Below, one piece after another: positions 1 through 6,262 of a stretch of 17,487 nt of DNA. The translations under genes were made by a program, and so were the position numbers. The stretch comes from JAVBQU01 sp031548675 (GTDB taxonomy: Bacteria; Bacteroidota; Bacteroidia; Bacteroidales; P3): the NCBI GenBank assembly GCA_031548675.1, contig JAVBQU010000099.1:1-17487 (forward strand), given 5' to 3'. Positions within the stretch are counted from its first letter, which is position 1; every line of letters starts with the position of its first letter. Under the pieces are notes generated by a model. The model saw nothing but the letters and a program-made list of their open reading frames with translations. It was not told the origin of the DNA and searched no databases.

Positions 1-1
1 T

Positions 2-616
2 TCTGCTAATGTAGTTGATATGGAATATTATACTTTCCAAATTATCAATTTTGCCGGAGTGGATAATATCATATTCTCTACAACAGGCTATACAGGAGCG
101 GGCGGATGTGAAATATATATTCCTAAAAAAGAAGCCTTAAAAGTATGGAATGCCGTATTTGAAGCCGGAGCGGAATTTGGTATTAAACCTGCCGGATTGG
201 GCTGTAGAGATACACTGCGTTTAGAAATGGGATTTTGTTTGTACGGACATGAAATAGACGATAATACATCGCCATTGGAAGGTGGTTTGGCTTGGATTAC
301 CAAATTTGTAGATGGCAATGATTTTATCGACAGAGCTTTGTTGGAAGAGCAAAAGAAAAATGGACTTTCTAAAAGAGTTTGCGGATTTGAGATGATTGAT
401 AGAGGAATTCCACGTCAAGGTTATGAAGTGATGGATGCTAATGGAAATATAATCGGCGTGGTTTGTTCAGGAACTCAATCGCCATCATTAAATATTGCTA
501 TTGGTACTGCCCATGTAAAACCTGAATTTGCCAAAGTAGATACAGAAATCTACATCAATATCCGCGATAAAAAAATAAAAGCAAAAGTAGTTAAAACGCC
601 TTTTTACAAAGGATAA
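2..616 (+). CDS. gcvT: Aminomethyltransferase (glycine cleavage T protein), C-terminal part, 5' truncated
   Basis: This is the T protein of the glycine cleavage system. It takes the aminomethyl group from the lipoylated H protein and passes it to tetrahydrofolate, giving methylene-THF and ammonia in the cytoplasm. The reading frame is open to the left edge, so the gene begins outside the window; 204 residues are visible against about 360 for the family, which is the C-terminal half plus the barrel domain. Visible family motifs are the folate-domain GYTG...CEIY stretch, then GLGCRDTLRLEMG, LYGHEID, SPLEGGLAW, and a C-terminal barrel with RGIPRQGYEV and GVVCSGTQSPSL. The internal ATG at position 20 is not the start, because the residues before it (SANVVD) continue the family sequence. 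No terminator follows, only a repeat-rich spacer. Identification is firm from the motifs. Confidence 0.95.
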   Translation, partial: SANVVDMEYYTFQIINFAGVDNIIFSTTGYTGAGGCEIYIPKKEALKVWNAVFEAGAEFGIKPAGLGCRDTLRLEMGFCLYGHEIDDNTSPLEGGLAWITKFVDGNDFIDRALLEEQKKNGLSKRVCGFEMIDRGIPRQGYEVMDANGNIIGVVCSGTQSPSLNIAIGTAHVKPEFAKVDTEIYINIRDKKIKAKVVKTPFYKG

Positions 617-634
617 TTTTTTAACTAGAATTAT

Positions 635-662
635 GTGACGCGTAACAGGTAACGAGAGACGG
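635..662 (+). repeat. Degenerate heptamer array, left arm of an inverted repeat
   Basis: Four consecutive 7-bp units can be read: GTGACGC, GTAACAG, GTAACGA and GAGACGG, roughly GTRACRN. Positions 637-656 match the reverse complement of 745-764 at 18 of 20 bases, so this block is one arm of a long inverted repeat. It lies in the non-coding spacer after gcvT. Confidence 0.75.
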
Positions 663-743
663 GAATTTTTTTTATTATCACCTATAGTTACCATTTAACA
701 TTCTTAGATTTATACAAAACTTAATAAGAGGTTGTAAAGATTT

Positions 744-766
744 TCTCGTTACCTGTCACGCATCAT
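744..766 (-). repeat. Degenerate heptamer array, right arm of an inverted repeat
   Basis: Read on the minus strand, this block gives ATGATGC, GTGACAG and GTAACGA, the same heptamer family as the block at 635-662 in opposite orientation. The 88 bp between the paired arms (657-744) are AT-rich and hold no convincing gene. Confidence 0.7.
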
Positions 767-777
767 ATGCTACTTAA

Positions 778-805
778 TTCATAGTTCATCATTTATAGTT
801 CATAG
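778..805 (+). repeat. AT-rich heptamer tandem array upstream of the Wzz gene
   Basis: Four 7-bp units run head to tail: TTCATAG, TTCATCA, TTTATAG, TTCATAG. The array ends 10 bp before the ATG at 816, so it forms most of the immediate leader of that gene. Its base composition differs from the GTRACRN arrays in the same spacer, but the period is the same. Confidence 0.7.
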
Positions 806-815
806 TTTAATAAGT

Positions 816-1832
816 ATGGAAGAAAATAAAGATTTTAATTCGGTCAATTTTCTGGTTTTTTTATGGAAATGGCGTAAGTTATTCATTATTGTATTTATAG
901 CTACAGCCATTTTATCGGCAGCAGCCTCGTTTTTAATTACTCCGATGTATAAATCTACAGTGGTTATGTTTCCAACCTCCACTAATTCCATATCCAAAGC
1001 CCTTATTTCGCAAACCTCATCAGGAAAAGATGATATTTTAGAATTTGGAGAAGAAAACCAAGCAGAACAAATGCTTCAGGTTTTAAGCTCAAGTAAAATC
1101 AGAGATGAGATTGTAAAACGTTTCGATTTATTTAAACATTATAAAATAGATCCCAAGTCCAAATATAAACTTACCCAATTGCAAAAAACGTATGATGATA
1201 ACATTCGTTTCCGCAGAACAGAATTTTTGGGCGTTGAAATATTGGTTATGGATTCCGACCCTAAAATGAGTGCTGATATTGCCAATACCATTGCCGAATT
1301 GATGGATTCAACCAAAAATGCAATGCAGAAAGAACGCGCAGTCAAAGGTTTTGAAATCGTAAAAACATCCATAGCTAATTTGCGGAAAGATATTTCCGAA
1401 ATGGAAGACAGGCTTATTGTTCTCCGTAAAAAGGGTGTGCATGATTATGAAAAACAAGCCGAAATGTTTAATCAGGAGTTGGCTGTACAAATAGGCTCAG
1501 GCAATACCGCCGGTGCAGCACGTTTGCAACAACGCCTAGATACTTTGGCTCTTTATGGCGGCAGTTATGTGATTTTGAAAAACGAATTGGAATTTAAAGC
1601 AGAACAAATGGTGCTTCTGGAAGCCAAATACGAAGAAGCCCGTGTAGATGCCGAAGAGTATATTCCCCAAAAATTTGTGGTCGATCATGCTTTTCCGGCA
1701 GAACGTAAATCATATCCGGTTCGTTGGTTGGTAGTTGCTGTCTCTTGTATTTCTACAATGCTTCTTACACTGTTTGCTTTGATAATGATAGAAAATATCA
1801 AACGCATCAAACCTGAAGAAGAAGAAAAATAA
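816..1832 (+). CDS. Wzz/GumC-like polysaccharide chain-length regulator
   Basis: This is a polysaccharide co-polymerase that sets or assists chain length of exported O-antigen or capsule in the inner membrane. The layout is typical: a short cytoplasmic N-terminus, a first membrane segment at about residues 21-41, a long periplasmic region, and a second membrane segment at about 303-325. The periplasmic part begins with TPMYKSTVVMFP and has helical, charge-rich coiled-coil stretches at about 165-215 and 250-280. The run PAERKSYPVRWLVV before the second segment is the usual proline-rich Wzz signature. There is no C-terminal kinase domain, so it is a stand-alone regulator, and the 338-residue length fits. 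The O-antigen polymerase/ligase-like gene starts 8 bp downstream and is probably co-transcribed. No clear -7 box was found; a heptamer array sits just upstream. The family is confident, the polymer is unknown. Confidence 0.88.
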   Translation: MEENKDFNSVNFLVFLWKWRKLFIIVFIATAILSAAASFLITPMYKSTVVMFPTSTNSISKALISQTSSGKDDILEFGEENQAEQMLQVLSSSKIRDEIVKRFDLFKHYKIDPKSKYKLTQLQKTYDDNIRFRRTEFLGVEILVMDSDPKMSADIANTIAELMDSTKNAMQKERAVKGFEIVKTSIANLRKDISEMEDRLIVLRKKGVHDYEKQAEMFNQELAVQIGSGNTAGAARLQQRLDTLALYGGSYVILKNELEFKAEQMVLLEAKYEEARVDAEEYIPQKFVVDHAFPAERKSYPVRWLVVAVSCISTMLLTLFALIMIENIKRIKPEEEEK

Positions 1833-1840
1833 ATCCGGTT

Positions 1841-3382
1841 TTGAAAAACTTTTTTTCACTCAGGCAAGACTTAATGACTAATCGCAAGGTATTTTTTATC
1901 ACTTTGTCGATTAGTTTATTATTTACCCTTGCCAATGCTATTCTTTTTACTTTCGATTTTTATTGGCTGCTGCTTGTTCCGGTTATTTTTTTTATAGGTT
2001 ATGCTTATTTTTACGCATTAGATAAGATTTTATTGGTTATAGCTTTTGCTACGCCTTTATCTATAACAATCTCCGATTTCTCAGCCCAATTAGGATTATC
2101 CTTGCCGGCAGAACCTTTACTGGCTGCTTTTACATTACTTTTTGTAGTCAAAACCTTATTTACTTCCTCATTCGACAAGCGGATTATCTTTCATCCGATA
2201 ACTATAGCCATTTTGATTAATTTATGCTGGATGTTTATAACCTGCATTACCAGCTCCATGCCGATAGTTTCTTTTAAATTTTTTATCTCACGCTGCTGGT
2301 TTGTTATTCCTTGCTATTTTGCAGCTGTTTTGCTATTCAAAGAAAAGAAAAATATTTACCGCATTCCCTGGTTATATGCCGTTGGTTTAGCTATAGTGGT
2401 TATTATCGTAACTATAAAACATGCCGGATTTGGGTTTGATGGGCAGATAGGACATCATGTGATGAAACCTTTTTACAACGATCACACCATTTATGGAGCC
2501 ATGCTTGCATTTTGCATTCCGGTTATTGCAGGTTTTGTTTTTGAAAAAAAATACCATAATACTTGGAAGTTATTCGCTTTGGTTATTTTATTGATACTTT
2601 TCGTAGGATTTTATTTATCATTTTCGCGTGCTGCATGGTTGAGTTTGGTTATCTCAATAGGCTTGTTTATTCTGATTTATTTCAAGATAAAGGTAAAATG
2701 GATAATCCTGACAGCTATCGGATTGCTCGGATTATTTTTGGTAATGCGCCACCAAGTCATTATGAATCTGGAAAAAAATAAACAAGATACTTCTACCAAA
2801 GGCAGGCTTTCGGAACAAATACAATCCATGTCCAACATATCTACAGATAGGTCTAATAAGGAGCGTTTGAATCGTTGGCATGCTGCATACAGCATGTTTA
2901 AAGACAAACCTGTTTTTGGACATGGTCCCGGAACCTATCAATTCGTTTATGGCGGTTATCAGCATTCTGCTGATTTAACCTTGATGAGTACCAATCACGG
3001 ATGGTTTGGAACCGCTCATAGCGAATACCTGTTGCCTTTATCGGAAGAGGGATTGTTAGGAATGTTATCCATTATTGCGGTTTTTGCTACAACAGCCTTT
3101 TATGCAATCAGGGTATATTACCGAGCCAATCAGTATTGGGTTAAATGGATGAGTATGGCAATTTTCATGAGCTTGATGACTTATTACATCCATGCACTCC
3201 TCAATAATTTTTTAGATACAGACAAAGCTTCTGTACTTTTTTGGACTTATACTGCCATGATTGTAGCTTTTGATATTTATTATACACCCCTCCCTAACCC
3301 TCCCCACAAAGGAGGGAATAGAATATCCTTTCTCCAAAGCTCTCTCCGCAAAGGAAAGCAGGACATTGGAAAAGTAAAATAA
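1841..3382 (+). CDS. O-antigen polymerase/ligase-like membrane protein (Wzy/WaaL family)
   Basis: An integral inner-membrane protein of the O-antigen polymerase/ligase superfamily (Wzy_C), which joins polysaccharide repeat units or transfers the chain to lipid A core or another acceptor on the periplasmic face. Roughly ten or more hydrophobic segments are visible. Family landmarks are the large loop with RLNRWHAAYSMFKDKPVFG, GPGTY, and the HSEYLLPLSEEGLLG motif, followed by the last membrane helices. The first codon is TTG, 8 bp after the Wzz stop; an ATG at 1874 (residue 12) is the alternative start. TTG is preferred because the residues MKNFFSLRQD read like a natural N-terminus, but the choice is not settled. 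Residues 482-513, beginning TPLPNPPHKGG, are encoded by a palindromic repeat cluster and look like a late addition rather than part of the fold. Polymerase and ligase cannot be told apart from sequence alone. Confidence 0.88.
   Translation: MKNFFSLRQDLMTNRKVFFITLSISLLFTLANAILFTFDFYWLLLVPVIFFIGYAYFYALDKILLVIAFATPLSITISDFSAQLGLSLPAEPLLAAFTLLFVVKTLFTSSFDKRIIFHPITIAILINLCWMFITCITSSMPIVSFKFFISRCWFVIPCYFAAVLLFKEKKNIYRIPWLYAVGLAIVVIIVTIKHAGFGFDGQIGHHVMKPFYNDHTIYGAMLAFCIPVIAGFVFEKKYHNTWKLFALVILLILFVGFYLSFSRAAWLSLVISIGLFILIYFKIKVKWIILTAIGLLGLFLVMRHQVIMNLEKNKQDTSTKGRLSEQIQSMSNISTDRSNKERLNRWHAAYSMFKDKPVFGHGPGTYQFVYGGYQHSADLTLMSTNHGWFGTAHSEYLLPLSEEGLLGMLSIIAVFATTAFYAIRVYYRANQYWVKWMSMAIFMSLMTYYIHALLNNFLDTDKASVLFWTYTAMIVAFDIYYTPLPNPPHKGGNRISFLQSSLRKGKQDIGKVK
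3285..3316 (+). repeat. GC-rich palindromic repeat, copy A (inside the Wzy/WaaL-like gene)
   Basis: A pyrimidine-rich element of the form CCCCTCCCTAACCCTCCCC followed by ACAAAGGAGGG. It can fold as a hairpin with stem 3298-3303 paired to 3311-3316 and a 7-nt loop. It is much richer in GC than the surrounding gene and is translated as PLPNPPHKGG. Related copies lie at 3327-3359 and, inverted, at 3423-3463. Confidence 0.75.
3327..3359 (+). repeat. GC-rich palindromic repeat, copy B (diverged)
   Basis: A diverged copy of the same element in the same orientation as copy A: CCTTTCTCCAAAGC, then TCTCTCCGC, then AAAGGAAAG. The ends pair as CTTTC/GAAAG. It is translated as part of the C-terminal tail of the Wzy/WaaL-like protein. 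Confidence 0.55.
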
Positions 3383-3383
3383 A

Positions 3384-4199
3384 ATGCCATTCTCAAACGA
3401 AAAAACTAGGAAAAGCATTCATAATCTTTCTCCTATGGAGAGGGGGAAAGGGGGAGAGGTTAAACTTCATCTAAAACATATTGCCTCTTTGCCATCCACC
3501 AATGCACATTTGATGGAATTGCTTGATAGTTCTGATATTGAAGAGGGAACTGTAGTTTGGGTGGATGAACAGACTCAAGGTAAAGGGCTACAAGATAATA
3601 CATGGGAAAGTGAAATTGGAAAAAATCTAACTTTCAGTATAGCGTTACATCCAAGCTTTTTGGAACCTTCTTCCCAATTTCAATTAAGTAAAATGATTTC
3701 CTTAGCCTTGATAGATTTTCTACAACAAAAATATCCTTCCGATTTATGGAAAATTAAATGGCCTAATGATATTTATTTTGATAAAAGGAAAATAGCGGGA
3801 ATTTTAATTGAAAATAAAATTATAGGCAATGAATATGATACAGCTATAGTAGGAGTGGGGTTAAATATAAACCAGAAAGAATTTTTCAGCTCTGCACCCA
3901 ACCCCGTTTCATTGATTCAAGTTTCAGGAAAAGAATATGACTTGCAAGAATCCATTCAAGAATTATTTACTTGTATAGCTATTAGGTATAGCCAATTGCA
4001 AAAGCAACCAGCCTTGATAGATGATGATTACTTAAAAAATCTTTTGCAATTTCAAACATGGGCAAAATATAAATATTTGCATACAGAAATAAAGGGCTGT
4101 ATCACAGGAGTAGATATGTATGGCTATTTACAAATAGAAACTTCCAATAATAAATATCTAAGCTGCGATTTGAAAGAGATAAAGTATTTGTGGGAATAA
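3384..4199 (+). CDS. birA: Biotin-[acetyl-CoA-carboxylase] ligase, without DNA-binding domain
   Basis: A biotin-protein ligase: it makes biotinyl-AMP and attaches biotin to the carrier lysine of biotin-dependent carboxylases in the cytoplasm. Family motifs in order are STNAHL (substrate entry), QGKGLQDNTWES (the biotin/AMP loop, GRGRxGRxW in other members), KWPNDIYFDKRKIAGIL with the WPND core at residues 126-129 and the KIAGIL lysine, VGVGLNIN, and a small C-terminal domain. There is no N-terminal helix-turn-helix, so it is a class I ligase and should not act as the biotin-operon repressor. The ATG at 3384 is 1 bp after the previous stop. Residues 14-26 (NLSPMERGKGGEV) come from an inverted copy of the palindromic repeat, so the native fold begins around residue 28. 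Initiation at the ATG at 3435 is also possible. Confidence 0.92.
   Translation: MPFSNEKTRKSIHNLSPMERGKGGEVKLHLKHIASLPSTNAHLMELLDSSDIEEGTVVWVDEQTQGKGLQDNTWESEIGKNLTFSIALHPSFLEPSSQFQLSKMISLALIDFLQQKYPSDLWKIKWPNDIYFDKRKIAGILIENKIIGNEYDTAIVGVGLNINQKEFFSSAPNPVSLIQVSGKEYDLQESIQELFTCIAIRYSQLQKQPALIDDDYLKNLLQFQTWAKYKYLHTEIKGCITGVDMYGYLQIETSNNKYLSCDLKEIKYLWE
3423..3463 (-). repeat. GC-rich palindromic repeat, copy C (inverted, inside birA 5' end)
   Basis: On the minus strand this reads as the same element type as copies A and B: CCTCTCCCCCTTTCCCCC, then CTCTCCATAGGAGAAAG. A local hairpin can form around TTTCTCC/GGAGAGG with a 3-nt loop, using G-T pairs. On the plus strand it is translated as NLSPMERGKGGEV at the N-terminus of the biotin ligase. 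Confidence 0.75.
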
Positions 4200-4288
4200 A
4201 TGGGGTGAATTTTTTATAAACATCTAATCATATATATCAGATTTATAGAGGAATATTAATTTAATTATAAAAAAACGAAAAATATATT

Positions 4289-4318
4289 TTGATATTTAAG
4301 AAATAGTTCTTTTCTTTG
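4289..4318 (+). promoter_or_regulatory. Bacteroidetes-type promoter for the secreted-protein pair
   Basis: A -33 TTG at 4289-4291 and a -7 box TTTCTTTG at 4311-4318 are separated by 19 bp. The -7 box differs from the phylum consensus TAnnTTTG at one fixed base. This would give a leader of about 25-30 nt before the ATG at 4351. Confidence 0.6.
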
Positions 4319-4350
4319 CATTATATTTATTAACCAAAAATTAATGCATT

Positions 4351-5295
4351 ATGAAAAAAATTATGTTTTCTGTCTTTGCCGTAGGTTTAGCATTTAGTGT
4401 AAATGCGCAATTTCTTTCAAGTTCACCCACTTCACTAACCACTCCTTTAAAACATGAAGGTAATCTGCGGATAGGTTCTGCTACAGATGCTACATCACGA
4501 TCCAGATATGTTCTCAATTTCGGCGATGGGGAATATGTGAAAATGGGTGAGTGGGAAGCTGATGATCAATTATCATTTCAAGCAAGTCAGTATAAATTTA
4601 ATGGTGGCAATATTACATTTCCAGGTACTTTATCTACATTGTCTAGCTCTATGGGTTTTAATGTTGCAGGAAAGACACTAATGAGACTAGCTAATCTATC
4701 TAGTACAGAGCAGCAAATTATTTTTAGAGGTACTGTAAATGTTCCTCAAAGAATTTGGTTTAGAGATTATGATGCAGGAGAGGCAATAAAAGGGCGCATT
4801 GAATTAAATAATGACTTGGGATTGGTTGATTATACAGGGGCATTACATTTTAGACCTAACGACAGGGTTTGGATTGTCCCTCTTACCCTATTTGATGATG
4901 GTACTGTTGGCATAGGCATGGATGGAATTTTTAATACTCCCAATACCAACGATTATCCAACTAAAGGGTATAAATTAGCTGTTAAAGGTAAAATGATAGC
5001 TGAAGAAGTTGTAGTAAAACTTTTTGCAAACTGGCCAGATTATGTTTTTGCTAAAAATTTCACATTGAGGAGTTTATCTGAAGTGGAAAATTATATTAAG
5101 GAAAATAACCACTTGCCTGATGTTCCATCCGAAAAAGAAGTACAGGAAAATGGAATAAATTTAGGTAATATGGATGCAGTACTTCTCCATAAAGTAGAAG
5201 AACTTACCCTTTATATGATTGAATTGAATAAAAAAGTAGAGGTTTTAGAAAGAGAAAATTTAGACCTAAAGTCTAAAATTCTTTTGTCTAAGTAA
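4351..5295 (+). CDS. Secreted protein with C-terminal WPDYVF/coiled-coil module
   Basis: I do not recognise an enzymatic function. The protein begins with a clear Sec signal peptide (MKKIMFSVFAVGLAFSVNA, cut before Q20). Residues 20-225 are polar, rich in Ser, Thr, Gly and Asn, and look beta-structured, like tail-fibre or adhesin stalks. From W228 a distinct module follows: WPDYVFAKNFTLRSLSEV, then HLPDVPS, GINLGNMDA, LLHKVEELTLYMIE and a charged heptad-like coiled coil to the end. From memory, this WPDYVF...EELTLY tail recurs on many secreted Bacteroidetes proteins of unknown role; it resembles phage-tail-like trimerisation or chaperone tails but lacks an obvious S74 Ser-Lys dyad. No T9SS sorting domain is present. 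It heads a likely two-gene operon with the T9SS cargo gene 22 bp downstream. Confidence 0.8.
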   Translation: MKKIMFSVFAVGLAFSVNAQFLSSSPTSLTTPLKHEGNLRIGSATDATSRSRYVLNFGDGEYVKMGEWEADDQLSFQASQYKFNGGNITFPGTLSTLSSSMGFNVAGKTLMRLANLSSTEQQIIFRGTVNVPQRIWFRDYDAGEAIKGRIELNNDLGLVDYTGALHFRPNDRVWIVPLTLFDDGTVGIGMDGIFNTPNTNDYPTKGYKLAVKGKMIAEEVVVKLFANWPDYVFAKNFTLRSLSEVENYIKENNHLPDVPSEKEVQENGINLGNMDAVLLHKVEELTLYMIELNKKVEVLERENLDLKSKILLSK

Positions 5296-5317
5296 AAACT
5301 ATAATATTAAATAGATT

Positions 5318-6094
5318 ATGAAAAAAATATTATTCGTCTTAATATTACAAAGTATTAGTATAGGCTTTGTATTTTCACAAAATAATTTATGTGCTGCTGT
5401 ATGTGGTGCGAATTTTATCACTATATATTGGGACGCTAACACAAGTTATAAAAGCCCCCGGTATTCCATTCGTGTTGATGATACTGAAGTAAATATAACA
5501 TCTGATACACAATGTAAAATAATTAATTTAGAAAGTTGTAGAACTTATACAATAACAGTGAGATGTCTTGAAGCTTCAAGTGAAAGGTCTATTACCGCAA
5601 GTACAACATCATCTTTTACCTCAAATATTACTATTTCTAATTCCGTAGCATTTTCCCCTGCCAATTATGTAGTTCAGGCAAGTAATAGTATTGTTATGGT
5701 TGCTGGAGCTAATATTAAACCAATCAATGGGCAGTCATTTAATGCAAAAATTGTGCCATGTGGTAGTGTTCAGAAGAAAAGCTTAGCATATGATAATCAT
5801 GAAGTAGTCATAGGGGGAGGGGATTATTCTATTGAAAATACTAATTCAAAAACCGATTTTGGGCAAGTATTAATTTATCCAAATCCAGCATCTGATATTG
5901 TTAATATTAATTATCCCAATTTTAAAAAGGCCGAAAAAGCTATTCTCACAGATATTTTAGGTCAAGTTGTATTTGAGATAACAATAAATTCAGAATTAAC
6001 AAGGGTTGATTTATCATCTCTTTCATCTGGATTATATACTATTAGCATATCTAATGAAAAGAATGTTTCTTCATACAAAATAATAAAGAAATAA
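5318..6094 (+). CDS. Secreted protein with fibronectin-III-like domain and T9SS C-terminal sorting domain
   Basis: A probable type IX secretion substrate. A Sec signal peptide covers about residues 1-20 (ending GFVFSQ). Residues about 22-95 resemble a fibronectin type III domain (ITIYWDANTSYKSPRYSIRV, then CRTYTITVRC). The middle region, NYVVQASNSIVMVAG with NGQSFNAKIVPCG, matches a short motif often found before sorting domains in Bacteroidetes. The last 72 residues, starting YPNPAS at 187-192 and ending SSYKIIKK, form a type A T9SS sorting domain (LSSGLYTISI core). Such proteins cross the outer membrane by the Por/Gld machinery and are usually cleaved and anchored or released. It lies 22 bp after the WPDYVF protein and before a strong terminator. 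No catalytic motif is visible, so a binding or structural role is likely. Confidence 0.85.
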   Translation: MKKILFVLILQSISIGFVFSQNNLCAAVCGANFITIYWDANTSYKSPRYSIRVDDTEVNITSDTQCKIINLESCRTYTITVRCLEASSERSITASTTSSFTSNITISNSVAFSPANYVVQASNSIVMVAGANIKPINGQSFNAKIVPCGSVQKKSLAYDNHEVVIGGGDYSIENTNSKTDFGQVLIYPNPASDIVNINYPNFKKAEKAILTDILGQVVFEITINSELTRVDLSSLSSGLYTISISNEKNVSSYKIIKK

Positions 6095-6171
6095 TGTGTT
6101 AGAATTATTATGGTAATACATTATTTCAAAAGTATCTATATAACTTATAGGTTTAGATAAGATATGCTTTT

Positions 6172-6200
6172 ATCCCTCTAATGTACATTAGAGGGATTTT
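6172..6200 (+). terminator. Perfect-palindrome transcription terminator
   Basis: Positions 6172-6197 form a perfect 26-bp palindrome (ATCCCTCTAATGT mirrored), followed by TTTTATATATT. A stem of about 11 bp around a small TGTACA centre, followed by T-rich sequence, fits an intrinsic terminator ending the secreted-protein operon. Confidence 0.75.
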
Positions 6201-6235
6201 ATATATTCATTTTAGTAGAAATCTTCTTTTATTTG

Positions 6236-6243
6236 TATCTTTG
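6236..6243 (+). promoter_or_regulatory. -7 promoter element (TATCTTTG) for the GT-C-like gene
   Basis: An exact TAnnTTTG match 19 bp before the ATG at 6263 and just after the terminator at 6172-6200. The -33 TTG is not clear; the nearest candidate is a TTA at 6212-6214. It probably drives the GT-C/GT9/CLC operon. Confidence 0.5.
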
Positions 6244-6262
6244 TCTATTATTTTAAGATTAG

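Noticed and set aside
88..418. Minus-strand reading frames inside gcvT
   Set aside because: They lie antisense to a clear family match and show no recognisable protein features.
2563..2965. Overlapping frames on both strands inside the O-antigen polymerase/ligase-like gene
   Set aside because: The main frame has continuous family motifs and membrane segments through this region; the others are chance open frames.
5811..5822. G-rich run (GGGGGAGGGG) inside the T9SS cargo gene
   Set aside because: It is short, lacks the other parts of the GC-rich repeat, and reads as ordinary coding sequence (IGGGDYS).
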